A stretch of 64,000 bases of DNA from an uncultured Pelagibacteraceae bacterium (lineage in GTDB: Bacteria > Pseudomonadota > Alphaproteobacteria > Pelagibacterales > Pelagibacteraceae). The stretch's first letter is position 1; every line of letters begins with the position of its first letter. Below the pieces are notes generated by a model. That model did no database searches. It saw nothing but the letters and a program-made list of their open reading frames with translations, and had not been told where the DNA came from. Location of the stretch: contig CACPOL010000005.1 in the NCBI GenBank assembly GCA_902635545.1, positions 1 through 64,000 on the forward strand, read 5' to 3'. This document shows, one piece after another, positions 48,158 to 59,071 of this stretch. Made by a program: the position numbers and the translations under genes.

Positions 48158-51031
48158 TTACTCAAAAACCTTATTAATTATTTCTTGTTGTTGTTCAATA
48201 TGTCTTTTTGCATATCCTGTCGCCGGAGTAGCATCAGGTTTCCTTCCTATATACTTAATAATATTACTATTAGCCTTTATAGTGTCTAATGTCCATTGGA
48301 TATAATCTCTCACAGAAAACCAGGCTCCCATATTTTTTGGTTCTTCCTGACACCAGTAAAATTTCGCTTTTTTTGCATAAGGTTTAAGCTCATTTACAAG
48401 AGCTTTAGCTGGAAAAGGATATAATTGTTCTATTCTGTAAAATATAACGTCATTTCTTTTTAATTTTTCCCTATAATCAAGTAAATCAAAATATATTTTA
48501 CCAGAACATAAAATTACTTTTTTAATTTCTTTTGGTTCTTTAAGTTTTATAAAACCTTTGATTTTTGGGTCAATTGCATGGTCCCATAAAACCCTGTGAA
48601 ATGAATTTTTTTTACTAAAATCTTCTATATTTGAAATGCAGTATTTATTTCTTAATAAAGATTTTGGTGTCATCATTATTAATGGTTTTCTAAAATCTCT
48701 ATGCATTTGTCTTCTTAGAGCATGAAAATAATTTGCAGGAGTTGTACAATTCATCACTTGCATATTATCATTTGAGCATAATTGTAGAAATCTTTCTAGT
48801 CTTGCAGAAGAATGTTCAGGACCTTGACCTTCATATCCGTGAGGCAATAACATTACTAATCCAGAAGCTCTAGACCATTTTCTTTCACCAGATGAAATAA
48901 ACTGGTCAATAACTACTTGTGCACCATTAGCAAAATCACCAAATTGAGCTTCCCATATAGTAAGTGTGTTTGGTTCAACTAAACTGTAGCCATATTCAAA
49001 TCCTAAAACAGCTAGCTCTGATAAAAAACTATCTACAATTTCAAACTTTTTTTGTTTTCTGGAAATATTATTTAAGGGTATATATCTGGAGTTATCTAAC
49101 TGATTTCTCAAAACTGAGTGTCTTTGACTAAATGTTCCCCGACCAGAATCTTGACCAACTAGTCTCACTGGATAACCTTCTTCCAATAAAGAACCAAATG
49201 CCAGAGCTTCAGCCGTTGCCCAGTCTATTCCTTTTCCACTTGAAACTGTTAGTTTCCTATTTTCTAAAATTTTTAGAATTGTTTTGTGGATATTCATCTC
49301 TAAAGGTATTGAATTTACTTTATTTGAAATTTCTACCAGTTTTTTAGTATCAGATCCTGTAATACCTCTTTTATCTTTACCCTTTTCCGGTCTATACCTA
49401 GACCATGTACCCTCAAACCACTCGATTTTTGGTTTATAATTTTTTGCATTTTTAAATTGATCATCAAGTAAATCTTTAAATCTTTTTATTGAGTTAGTTA
49501 AAAAATCTTTTGAGATTGAACCTTCTTGAGTTAATTTTTCACCATAAACTTTCACAGGCGATGGATGTGAGCGTATTTTTTTATACATTAATGGTTGGGT
49601 AAATGATGGTTCATCACCTTCATTGTGACCAAATCTTCTGTAACAAATTAAATCTATGACTACATCTCTATTAAATCTTAATCTAAAATCCGTTGCAATT
49701 CTTGCAGCATAAACAACTGCTTCTGGATCATCACCGTTAACATGAATAATTGGAGCCTCAACCATTTTTGCTATATCTGACGGATAAGGTGAAGATCTGG
49801 CAAATCTTGGGCTTGTTGTAAAGCCTATTTGATTATTTATAATTATGTGAATTGTGCCACCAGTATTGTGTCCAGGTAGACCTGACATTGCAAAACATTC
49901 TGCAACTACTCCTTGTCCAGCAAAAGCTGCATCACCATGAATTAGTATTGGAATAACTTTTTTTCTCTCTTTATCATTATGAAAATATTGTTTTGCTCTT
50001 GTCTGACCTAAAACAACAGGACTCACTGCCTCTAGATGTGATGGGTTGTCAGTCAAACTTACATGAACTGAATTCCCATCGAACTCTCTGTTGGATGAGG
50101 CACCTAAATGATATTTAACGTCTCCAGCACCATCTTGAGATGAAGAATCTATTTCACCTGCAAATTCGTTAAATATCCTTTTATATGATTTTTGCAAAAC
50201 GTTAGCTAACACATTCAATCTACCTCGATGTGACATGCCGATTTTGACCTCTTTTATTTTTGATTGTCCTCCTATCTTAATTATTTGTTCAAGTGCAGGT
50301 ATTAAACTTTCACCACCATCTAGACCAAATCTCTTAGTTCCAACATATTTTGTATGTAAATACTTTTCAAAACCCTCTGCTTGAATTAGTTTATTGAGAA
50401 TTGCTTCTTTACCATTTTGAGTAAATTTAAAATCATCAGTTTTTTCAACTCTATCTCTAAACCATTTTCTTTCTGTTGGGTTAGCTATATGCATATATTC
50501 ATATCCGATTGAGCCACAGTATTTCTCTCTTAAAAATTTAAGGATCTCTTTAATATCTGAGTATTGTTTATTTATTACTCCATCTAAAAAAATTTTTTTT
50601 TGATAATCATCTTTTTTAAATCCATAAGACTCAGGATGAAGTTCGTCTAAATAATCTGCTTTGAGAAGGCCAAGAGGGTCAAGTTTAGCAATTAAATGTC
50701 CACGTTGCCTATAAGACCTAATCATTGCAACAGCTTTAATTGAATTAGCGTTCGATTTTATTAAATCCAACTCTTTTAGTGAGTTGTTATCATTTTCTGA
50801 AAAGGATTGTTTTTTAATAGAAACTTTCTTAGAAGGACTCCATGAAGGTCCGTTTATTTCATTAATAATATCATCAAATTCATCTCCAATTTCATCAAAA
50901 TATTTCTTCCAGCTTGTGGGTAAAGCTGGATCATTATTTACAAATTTTAAATACATTTCTTCGATGAAAGCACTATTGGTTTTACTAAGAAATGCTGTTT
51001 TTGAATATTCAAGATTTTTAGAAGAAGACAT
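48158..51031 (-). CDS. sucA: 2-oxoglutarate dehydrogenase E1
   Basis: The 957-aa thiamine-diphosphate enzyme converts 2-oxoglutarate and transfers the succinyl group to SucB. N-terminal E2-binding segment [38 protein letters not shown], the ThDP motif [16 protein letters not shown]...NNQIGFTT, and [21 protein letters not shown] in the transketolase-like C-terminal half. 35 nt from sucD; same operon. Confidence 0.97.
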   Translation of the reverse strand: MSSSKNLEYSKTAFLSKTNSAFIEEMYLKFVNNDPALPTSWKKYFDEIGDEFDDIINEINGPSWSPSKKVSIKKQSFSENDNNSLKELDLIKSNANSIKAVAMIRSYRQRGHLIAKLDPLGLLKADYLDELHPESYGFKKDDYQKKIFLDGVINKQYSDIKEILKFLREKYCGSIGYEYMHIANPTERKWFRDRVEKTDDFKFTQNGKEAILNKLIQAEGFEKYLHTKYVGTKRFGLDGGESLIPALEQIIKIGGQSKIKEVKIGMSHRGRLNVLANVLQKSYKRIFNEFAGEIDSSSQDGAGDVKYHLGASSNREFDGNSVHVSLTDNPSHLEAVSPVVLGQTRAKQYFHNDKERKKVIPILIHGDAAFAGQGVVAECFAMSGLPGHNTGGTIHIIINNQIGFTTSPRFARSSPYPSDIAKMVEAPIIHVNGDDPEAVVYAARIATDFRLRFNRDVVIDLICYRRFGHNEGDEPSFTQPLMYKKIRSHPSPVKVYGEKLTQEGSISKDFLTNSIKRFKDLLDDQFKNAKNYKPKIEWFEGTWSRYRPEKGKDKRGITGSDTKKLVEISNKVNSIPLEMNIHKTILKILENRKLTVSSGKGIDWATAEALAFGSLLEEGYPVRLVGQDSGRGTFSQRHSVLRNQLDNSRYIPLNNISRKQKKFEIVDSFLSELAVLGFEYGYSLVEPNTLTIWEAQFGDFANGAQVVIDQFISSGERKWSRASGLVMLLPHGYEGQGPEHSSARLERFLQLCSNDNMQVMNCTTPANYFHALRRQMHRDFRKPLIMMTPKSLLRNKYCISNIEDFSKKNSFHRVLWDHAIDPKIKGFIKLKEPKEIKKVILCSGKIYFDLLDYREKLKRNDVIFYRIEQLYPFPAKALVNELKPYAKKAKFYWCQEEPKNMGAWFSVRDYIQWTLDTIKANSNIIKYIGRKPDATPATGYAKRHIEQQQEIINKVFE

Positions 51032-51066
51032 TATTTTAGTTTAATATAAACCTACAAAGAATTTTT

Positions 51067-51942
51067 TCAATTAGACAATTTATCTAATAATGTTTTGCCA
51101 ATTTTTGATGGTGATTTAGCTATTAAAATACCACATTCTTCCATCTTATTCATTTTATCTTTAGCTCCACCTTTGCCGCCTGAAATAATCGCTCCAGCAT
51201 GACCCATTCTACGACCTGCTGGAGCAGTAACGCCAGCAATAAAACCAACAATAGGTTTTTTTATTTTATGATTTTTCACAAATTCTGCAGCCTCTTCCTC
51301 AGCTGTACCTCCAATTTCCCCGATCATTAAAATAGACTCGGTCTCATTATCATTAAGGAATAATTCTAAACAGTCGATAAAATTAGTTCCATTAATTGGA
51401 TCACCTCCAATACCTATACAAGTAGACTGGCCTAAACCATTTTCAGTAGTTTGCGCCACAGCCTCATAAGTTAGTGTGCCTGATCTAGAAACAATTCCAA
51501 CTGATCCTTTCATATGTATATTACCTGGCATAATACCAATTTTACATTCTTCTGGAGTAATTATTCCGGGACAATTGGGTCCTATTAATCTACTTTTTGA
51601 CCCTTTTAACTTCTGTCTCACTTTTAGCATATCTTGGACTGGGATACCCTCAGTTATACATACAATTAATTCAATTGATGCCTCAATTGCCTCAATGATT
51701 GCACTCGCGGCAAATTTTGCTGGAACATAAATCATAGTAGCATCTGCACCAACTTCATTTTTTGCCTCTAAAACAGTATTAAAAACAGGTTTACCTAAAT
51801 GTTTTTGACCTCCTTTTTTTGGTGTCACACCTCCAACAAAGTTAGTTCCATATTTCATGGCTTGCTCTGAATGAAAAGTACCATGGGAACCTGTAAACCC
51901 CTGGCATATTACTTTTGTTTTCTTATTAACTAAAACTGACAT
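51067..51942 (-). CDS. sucD: Succinyl-CoA synthetase alpha subunit
   Basis: The 291-aa subunit carries the phosphohistidine in [16 protein letters not shown] and CoA-binding [15 protein letters not shown]. The track starts at 51981, which would put 13 residues over the sucC 3' end. ATG at 51942 ([18 protein letters not shown]) is 1 nt after the sucC TAG and matches the family N-terminus. Confidence 0.96.
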   Translation of the reverse strand: MSVLVNKKTKVICQGFTGSHGTFHSEQAMKYGTNFVGGVTPKKGGQKHLGKPVFNTVLEAKNEVGADATMIYVPAKFAASAIIEAIEASIELIVCITEGIPVQDMLKVRQKLKGSKSRLIGPNCPGIITPEECKIGIMPGNIHMKGSVGIVSRSGTLTYEAVAQTTENGLGQSTCIGIGGDPINGTNFIDCLELFLNDNETESILMIGEIGGTAEEEAAEFVKNHKIKKPIVGFIAGVTAPAGRRMGHAGAIISGGKGGAKDKMNKMEECGILIAKSPSKIGKTLLDKLSN

Positions 51943-51943
51943 T

Positions 51944-53103
51944 CTATCCAATTGCCTCAACAATTTTTTTTGCTGCATCATCTAAATTTTCAGCAGAAAT
52001 CAATTTCAAACCAGAATTATCTAATATTTCTTTTCCTTCTTTAAAATTTGTACCAGCTAGTCTAACAACCAATGGAACTTTAATATCAATTTCCTTCGCA
52101 GCATCTACCACACCCTGAGCAAGAACATCACATCTCATTATTCCACCAAAAATATTTATTAAAATTCCCTTAACATTTTTATCTGATAAAATTATTTTAA
52201 ATGCCGCTGAAACTTTTTCTTTAGACGCTCCGCCACCTACGTCTAAAAAATTTGCTGGCTCTTTTCCATATAACTTAATAATATCCATTGTAGCCATAGC
52301 AAGACCCGCTCCATTAACCATACAACCAATATTTCCATCTAATTTTATATAAGCAAGATCGTGCTTACTTGCTTCAATTTCAGTTGGATCTTCCTCATTA
52401 AGATCTCTTAAATTTACAATCTCAGGATGTCTAAACAATGCATTATCATCAAAATTTACTTTTGCGTCCAGACAAATAACTTTGTTTTCTTTAGTTAAAA
52501 TCAAAGGATTTATCTCAACCATATTTGCATCTGTGCTGATAAACATTTTATAAATTGATTTAATTAAATCTATTGCTTGATTTTTAGAATTTTCATCTAA
52601 TTTAAATATGTCAATAATTTTTTCACATTCTTTTTCTGAAATCTCATCCTTCAAATCAATTTTAGTAGTAATAATTTTTTTTGGTGATTGAATTGCTACC
52701 TCCTCAATATCCATTCCTCCTTGATCACTTGAAATAAATGCAATTTTAGAGCTTGCTCGGTCAACTAAGCATGATAAATAAAATTCTTTGTCAATATTTG
52801 AAGACTCCTCTACATATAACCTTTTGACCTCTTTTCCTTCTGGGCCAGTTTGATGGGTTATAAGTTTTTTTCCTAATAATTCTTTAGCAGATTTTTCTAA
52901 TTCCTCTATTGTATTTAAGATTTTAACACCGCCCGCTTTTCCCCTTCCTCCAGCATGAATTTGAGCTTTTAAAACAAATTTATTTGTTTTTAAATTTTTT
53001 ACCTTCTCTAAAAGTTCTTCAACAGATAAAGCAAATACTCCTTCGGGTACTTTTGCTCCATATTTTTTTAATATTATTTTTGCTTGATGCTCGTGAATGT
53101 TCA

Positions 53104-53104
<1 letters not shown>
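51944..53104 (-). CDS. sucC: Succinyl-CoA synthetase beta subunit (ADP-forming)
   Basis: The 386-aa ATP-grasp subunit has [47 protein letters not shown], and [21 protein letters not shown]...NFLDVGGGA. It makes ATP at substrate level in the TCA cycle with SucD. Its ATG overlaps the mdh stop by 1 nt. Confidence 0.97.
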
Positions 53105-54084
<980 letters not shown>

Positions 54085-54127
54085 TTATTGATAACTAATA
54101 ATTATTCAATAAAAATTTAAAGTTAAT

Positions 54128-54571
54128 TTATTTATCTTCAGTTAGTTTAGTACAAATCACCATATCTTCTGATATATATGAACCTTTGAAGTGAGATGCG
54201 TTTTTTTCCCAATTTTTTTTACCATCAATTATGTAATTATTAAATAACTCTTTTCTATTTTTTTCAGCATCTTGTTGAGCTTGTTCAAGTTTTTGATTTT
54301 TATCAATTATCATCAATTCTACTGCTTTAAATAATAAATTATTTGAAATATCAATAAAATTTTTTGAAGAAATAGCATCTGACTTCAATATGATACCTGA
54401 TGCATAAGCATAAACAGCACTACATCTTTTTAACAAATATATTTGCGTAGAGGGATTCTCTAAATCATTTTCATCTAAATAACTTTTTAAAGAAACATTT
54501 GAATTAGCTTTAACAAAATTTATAAAGAATAAGACTATTGTCATTACTAAAATTAATCTAATTTTTTCCAT
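54128..54571 (-). CDS. Secreted hypothetical protein in the TRAP operon
   Basis: I do not recognise this 147-aa family. A signal peptide is clear (MEKIRLILVMTIVLFFINFVKA, cleavage near residue 22). The mature part is mostly helical and charged (KNQKLEQAQQDAEKNRKELF, coiled-coil-like), with two cysteines, in LLKRCSAVYAYASG and in MVICTKL near the C-terminus, that could form a disulfide. It begins 15 nt after the TRAP large permease stop, so it is likely cotranscribed. An accessory periplasmic role is possible but unproven. Confidence 0.7.
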   Translation of the reverse strand: MEKIRLILVMTIVLFFINFVKANSNVSLKSYLDENDLENPSTQIYLLKRCSAVYAYASGIILKSDAISSKNFIDISNNLLFKAVELMIIDKNQKLEQAQQDAEKNRKELFNNYIIDGKKNWEKNASHFKGSYISEDMVICTKLTEDK

Positions 54572-54586
54572 GATATATAAATTCTT

Positions 54587-55951
54587 TTAAGGACCGTATG
54601 CAGCCTTTGGAAGCCAGGTAACTATTTCTGGAAAATTAAAAACAATAGCAACTGCAATTACTTGAAGAATTACAAACGGAATAATTCCTTTATAAATATT
54701 TGTTATTGATATACCTTGTGGAGCAACACCTTTCATATAAAATAAAGCGAAGCCAACTGGAGGTGTTATAAATGAAGTTTGCAAAACAACTGCAAACATA
54801 ACTATAAACCAAACTAAATCTACGCCTAAGTCAACCATCACTGGTGCTAAAAAAGGTAAAATAATTAAAGTAATTTCAATCCAATCCAAAAAGAATCCTA
54901 ATAAAAATGCAACAAACAAAACTACAATTACAACCCCACTTGTTCCAAAAGGTAAAGCTTTAAGTGCACCTTCTATTAATTCATCACCACCTAAGCCTCT
55001 CAAAATTAAAGCAAACATTGTAGCTCCGACAAATAAAGCAAAAATATAAGCTGTGGTGTGTGTCGTCTTTCGAATTACATGTTTTAGATCTGAAAATGAT
55101 AGTCTTCCTCTAATAATTGCCAATAATGATGCTCCCAAAGCTCCAACCCCTGATGCTTCAGTTGGTGTAGCTATGCCCATAAATATACTTCCTAAAACTG
55201 CAACGATTAAAAGTGCTGGTGGTATTATAGATTTAAGTACTCTTAAAACTATTTTGAAGTCTACTGGTTCTGCATCCTTAGGTAATGGAGCTGCTTTTGG
55301 ATTCATATATGCATAAACAACAATAAAAATTGTGTAGAGTAATCCTAACAATAAACCTGGGAACACTGCCCCCATAAATAAATCTCCCACTGATATTCGA
55401 ACTTGATCTCCCATAATTACAAGCATAATGCTAGGTGGAATTAAAATTCCTAATGTTCCAGTTGCACAAACTACTCCACATGCTAAATTTGGATTATACT
55501 TGTTCTTCAGCATTAATGGCACACCCAAAATTGTTAACAATACAACTGCTGCACCAATAATTCCTGTTGAAGCAGCTAGTAAAACTCCAATGAATACAAT
55601 TGAAATTGCAAGTCCTCCTCTTGTTTTACCAAATAGTTTAGACAGATCAGTCATTAGATCTTCAGCAATACCAGATTTATCCATCATAATTCCCATAAAA
55701 ATGAACATTGGTAATGCAACTAAAACCCAGTTAGCCATAACTCCGTAAAGACGGTAAACAACCATAGAAGCAAATCCAAAATCAACCCCATAAAAAGTGT
55801 CAAATAAATTATCGGAGATCATAGAAATAAATATAAACAAAACTCCTAAACCACCCATAGTCCAAGCAACAGGAAATCCATAAAATATTAATGTTATAAA
55901 ACTAAAAAAGAGGGCTATTGCTAAAAAATATTCTGTAACTAATGAAATCAT
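54587..55951 (-). CDS. TRAP transporter large permease (DctM family)
   Basis: The 454-aa membrane protein has about 12 helices. Family blocks: PMFIFMGIMMDKSGIAEDLM, GAAVVLLTILGVPLMLKNKYNPNLACGVVCATGTLGILIPPSIMLVI, and FITPPVGFALFYMKGV. Together with the small permease it drives sodium-coupled import of a carboxylate delivered by the binding protein. Its ATG overlaps the small-permease stop by 4 nt. The substrate cannot be read from this subunit. Confidence 0.94.
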   Translation of the reverse strand: MISLVTEYFLAIALFFSFITLIFYGFPVAWTMGGLGVLFIFISMISDNLFDTFYGVDFGFASMVVYRLYGVMANWVLVALPMFIFMGIMMDKSGIAEDLMTDLSKLFGKTRGGLAISIVFIGVLLAASTGIIGAAVVLLTILGVPLMLKNKYNPNLACGVVCATGTLGILIPPSIMLVIMGDQVRISVGDLFMGAVFPGLLLGLLYTIFIVVYAYMNPKAAPLPKDAEPVDFKIVLRVLKSIIPPALLIVAVLGSIFMGIATPTEASGVGALGASLLAIIRGRLSFSDLKHVIRKTTHTTAYIFALFVGATMFALILRGLGGDELIEGALKALPFGTSGVVIVVLFVAFLLGFFLDWIEITLIILPFLAPVMVDLGVDLVWFIVMFAVVLQTSFITPPVGFALFYMKGVAPQGISITNIYKGIIPFVILQVIAVAIVFNFPEIVTWLPKAAYGP

Positions 55952-56517
55952 TTTTTATCCTCTAATCCAAATCGAAGTGTAGTTATTATTCTTGTAATTC
56001 TTGATATGCCTGAAATTAATAACAAGAAAAAACTAACTACTAAAAAACCTTTTACAAACCATCTTGCAGGTAAACCATTTGCAGATGTTGATCTTTCACT
56101 TGTGTTCCATGCTAATTCAAAAAAAGGGACTGCATAATAAAGAACAAGAATTACAAATGGTAAAAATAAAATTAAAATACCAAATAATTCAAACCATAAT
56201 TTTTTTCTATAACTCAATCTTTCACTTAAAACATCTACTCTTACATGGGAGTCAACTATATATGTTGAAGATAAACCAACTAACCAACCGATACAATAAA
56301 GATGCCATTGTAATTCCTCTAGTTCAATCATTCCATTTTTAAAAACGTATCTTAAAACCACATTGAGAATAATTACAATAACCAGGAATACCCACAGCCA
56401 ATTAAAAACTTCACCAATCCGAAGAACAAAATTATCTATTTTTTTTGTAATAGGTGTGTGTCTGAGCTGAAGTTTTTTATCAAGAGAACTCTCAACAGAT
56501 GTAAAATCTTTAGACAT
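55948..56517 (-). CDS. TRAP transporter small permease (DctQ family)
   Basis: The 189-aa protein has four predicted helices and the DctQ pattern FNWLWVFLVIVIILNVVLRYVFKNGMIELEELQWHLY, followed by DSHVRVDVLSERLS. It stabilises or gates the large permease. It is separated from the binding-protein gene by an 81-nt gap containing a G/C-rich hairpin, and overlaps the large permease by 4 nt. Confidence 0.92.
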   Translation of the reverse strand: MSKDFTSVESSLDKKLQLRHTPITKKIDNFVLRIGEVFNWLWVFLVIVIILNVVLRYVFKNGMIELEELQWHLYCIGWLVGLSSTYIVDSHVRVDVLSERLSYRKKLWFELFGILILFLPFVILVLYYAVPFFELAWNTSERSTSANGLPARWFVKGFLVVSFFLLLISGISRITRIITTLRFGLEDKK

Positions 56518-56537
56518 AATTTTTTTTACTTAAAAAC

Positions 56538-56566
56538 AAAAGCAGCCGGCAAAACCGGCCGCTTTT
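56538..56566 (-). terminator. G/C-rich attenuator hairpin between TRAP binding protein and permease genes
   Basis: GCCGG (56545-56549) pairs with CCGGC (56555-56559) and is flanked by AAAGC / GCTTT arms (56539-56543 and 56561-56565) around a single mismatch, loop CAAAA. On the minus strand it is followed by TTTTGTTTTT. It is the strongest stem in the window. Its position, just after the binding-protein gene and before the permeases, is typical of partial terminators that raise binding-protein over permease expression. Confidence 0.8.
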
Positions 56567-56598
56567 ATTATTATAATCAACTTTTTCAGTATTAAATA

Positions 56599-57663
56599 CT
56601 AAAAGTTTCGAGGTAAATATCCCCATTTTTGCCAAACATCATACTCTTTCATGAATGCTTGTTGAGAAGCCCATACTTTAGCAAAGTCAGCATCTTTAGC
56701 AGATTCTTCTTTCATTACTCTAGCGCTTACTTTTTGTAGTTCTCTCAATACACTATCAGGCAATCTTGCAGCTGTTACTCCTTTACCTGGGAAGCTTTGA
56801 ATTTGCTTACCTTGTAAATACTCACCAGTTGTAATTGCTCTCATAGCTGCTGCTGTACAAGCCATTTCAAAAAGAGCTTGATCGGCTGCACCCATCTTCT
56901 TCCATAAATCTAAATTGATCATGAAATGAGTTGAAGTTGACACTTGGTGCCAACCTGGGAATAAGTTGAACTTAGTGATTTTATGAAATCCTAAAACTTC
57001 ATCAATTGCAGGCATAGAATATTCAGTTGCATCTAAAGTTCCTTTTTCAAGAGCTGCAAAAATTTCTCCACCAGCCATCAATGTAGCAGAAGCACCAATT
57101 TCATTTAAAACCATTCCTCCTAAACCTGAGAAACGAATTTTTAGGCCTTTAAGATCTGCTAAGCTAGTTATAGGGTTTCTATACCAACCTGCTGTTTCAG
57201 GTCCAATAGTACTACATAACAAAACTTGGATATTTTGTTTATTGTAGATTTCATTAGCTAATTTAGCTCCTTCACCTTCAAACCACCAAGCCGCATATTC
57301 CCATGGTTCCATTCCAAATGGTACTGCCGCAAATAATACTGCTGCTGGAATTCTACCTTGGTCGTATGCCATATAGTTGTAAGCTGCTGGCAAGTCACCT
57401 TTACTTATTGAAGGCGAAATTTCTAATGGTGGAAGTATTTTTCCAGGCTCATAAACCTTTAGTTTAATTCTTCCATCAGTCGCTTTATCTAATGTATCTG
57501 ATAAACGTGCAACAGGATCTCCCAAAGCAGGCCAACCAGTATTGAAAGTTGATTGAACTTTCCATCTAATTTTTTCTGCCGCACTAACTTGCTGTAATGA
57601 AAAAGTTATCATTAAAGCAAATACAGCAAAAAAACTAAAAGATGTTTTTATTAGTTTTTTCAT
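56599..57663 (-). CDS. TRAP transporter substrate-binding protein (DctP family)
   Basis: The 354-aa periplasmic protein has a signal peptide (FFAVFALMITFSLQQVSA, cleavage near residue 29). The core matches DctP proteins of the TakP-like branch: GWYRNPITSLADLKGLKIRFSGLGG holds the carboxylate-binding Arg, then GGEIFAALEKGTLDATEYSMPA and FPGWHQVSTS. Relatives bind 2-oxo- or hydroxycarboxylates, sometimes as dimers. A strong Shine-Dalgarno (GAGAGGGGAA) precedes the ATG. Codon use is richer in G/C than neighbouring genes, suggesting high expression. The Fe-ADH gene is 58 nt upstream on the same strand. Confidence 0.93.
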   Translation of the reverse strand: MKKLIKTSFSFFAVFALMITFSLQQVSAAEKIRWKVQSTFNTGWPALGDPVARLSDTLDKATDGRIKLKVYEPGKILPPLEISPSISKGDLPAAYNYMAYDQGRIPAAVLFAAVPFGMEPWEYAAWWFEGEGAKLANEIYNKQNIQVLLCSTIGPETAGWYRNPITSLADLKGLKIRFSGLGGMVLNEIGASATLMAGGEIFAALEKGTLDATEYSMPAIDEVLGFHKITKFNLFPGWHQVSTSTHFMINLDLWKKMGAADQALFEMACTAAAMRAITTGEYLQGKQIQSFPGKGVTAARLPDSVLRELQKVSARVMKEESAKDADFAKVWASQQAFMKEYDVWQKWGYLPRNF

Positions 57664-57721
57664 GTTCCCCTCTCTTATGTTTTGAGTTGTTTAGTAAAAT
57701 TCAAAGAACGTCTCCAACTCT

Positions 57722-58909
57722 TTAAAACGCTCTCCATGCTTCTCCGTAAAGATTAACCATTTCCTTTACAGTAGGCACTCTTGGATTGAGACCAGGTGCT
57801 CCTGATATTTCTGCATCAGTTGCCATATTTTCTAGCTGACCTTCAAAATTCTTTTGATTAATTCCGAAATCTTTCATTGATGGTACGTCAAAATCTTTAT
57901 TAATTTTATAAAGACCACTTAATAATTTTTTACATGCTGTATTGTCATCATCATCGATCAGTGCAAACCCACCAGCACGACTGCAATCTGCATATCTTGT
58001 TTTTGCATAATCTATAGAATATTCTGTAATTGTAGGTAATAACATTGCATTACTCAAACCATGTGGGACCTTAAAGTTGCTCCCAAGTGGTCTACTCATA
58101 CCATGTACTAAGCATATTGATGCATTAGAAAAAGCTAAACCTCCTAAGGTTGCTGCAAGCATTAATCCTTCTCTTGCTTTCAAATCTTTCGGATTTTTTT
58201 CAACAGCATAAATATTTTTAGTAACAAGCCTTATAGTATCCAATGCCATTCTATCTGAAAATAAAGTTGCTTTTTTACTAATGTAGGCCTCAATGCCATG
58301 GGTTAAAGTATCTATTGCGCTATCAATTGTTAGTCTTCGTGGTTTAGATAAAGTTAATTCATAATCTACAATAGAAACTATTGGGACAAAACCTTCACCT
58401 CTACAAGAAATTTTCTCAAAATTATTAGTTCTAGTATCAATAATAACTGAATGATGGGTCACCTCAGACCCGGTTCCAGCAGTTGTTGGTATAGCAATTA
58501 TTGGTAAACCTTTTTTGTCAAAAGTTCCTGGCGGTTTATAATCTTGAATATCACGACTGTATTGAGATAGGACAGCTATTGCTTTAGCAGTGTCTATTGG
58601 GCTTCCTCCTCCAAAACCAATCACAGCATCATTTTTATTTTTTTCTAATAATTCGATACCTTTTGATACAATCTTGTCTGTTGGATCTGGAATTGTATCA
58701 TCAAAAACATTAGACTTTATACCTGCATTATTTAAAATTTCTTGTAGTTTTTTAACATAGCCAAATTCTACCATTTGTTTATCTGTCACTATTAAAAGTG
58801 ATTTTATAGAACCTAAGATATTAATGATCTCAGGAAGATGATTTAAACTTCCTTTGCCGATTTGCATGTATCTCGGCACACAAATTCTCACATTTTCCCT
58901 TGTACTCAA
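57722..58909 (-). CDS. Iron-containing alcohol dehydrogenase (group III; DddB/GHB dehydrogenase-like)
   Basis: The 395-aa NAD-dependent enzyme has the nucleotide motif FGGGSPIDTAKAIAVL, IPTTAGTGSEVTHHSVI, and metal ligands in DSAIDTLTHGIEAYISK (Asp, His), CLVHGMSRPLGSNFKVPHGLSNAMLLP (two His). The Shine-Dalgarno GGAAGGGGGAA is strong. The family oxidises short alcohols and hydroxyacids. Placement beside a TRAP transporter and a divergent CoA-acylating semialdehyde dehydrogenase suggests a hydroxycarboxylate such as 3-hydroxypropionate; SAR11 Fe-ADHs have also been proposed for methanol/ethanol oxidation. Confidence 0.92.
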   Translation of the reverse strand: MSTRENVRICVPRYMQIGKGSLNHLPEIINILGSIKSLLIVTDKQMVEFGYVKKLQEILNNAGIKSNVFDDTIPDPTDKIVSKGIELLEKNKNDAVIGFGGGSPIDTAKAIAVLSQYSRDIQDYKPPGTFDKKGLPIIAIPTTAGTGSEVTHHSVIIDTRTNNFEKISCRGEGFVPIVSIVDYELTLSKPRRLTIDSAIDTLTHGIEAYISKKATLFSDRMALDTIRLVTKNIYAVEKNPKDLKAREGLMLAATLGGLAFSNASICLVHGMSRPLGSNFKVPHGLSNAMLLPTITEYSIDYAKTRYADCSRAGGFALIDDDDNTACKKLLSGLYKINKDFDVPSMKDFGINQKNFEGQLENMATDAEISGAPGLNPRVPTVKEMVNLYGEAWRAF

Positions 58910-59071
58910 GAGTTTTCCCCCTTCCTCTTAAATATTTAATTCATAATCTAATTATATGTAAAAATGAGAGTCAATAGCTTATTAACTTTAAATGATAATA
59001 TTTTTCTCATTTAAGCAATCATATTGAAAATATAATTTAATTGATATAACTTTAATAAAAATAATAAATTT
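58910..59071. promoter_or_regulatory. Divergent promoter/operator region between Fe-ADH and mmsA
   Basis: A 162-nt spacer without an ORF. An exact 8-bp inverted repeat, AAATGAGA (58962-58969) and TCTCATTT (59005-59012), has arms 35 nt apart; a looser TTAT / ATAA dyad lies between them. The sequence is otherwise A/T with TATA-like segments on both strands. It is the natural binding site for the IclR regulator encoded downstream of mmsA. Confidence 0.45.
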
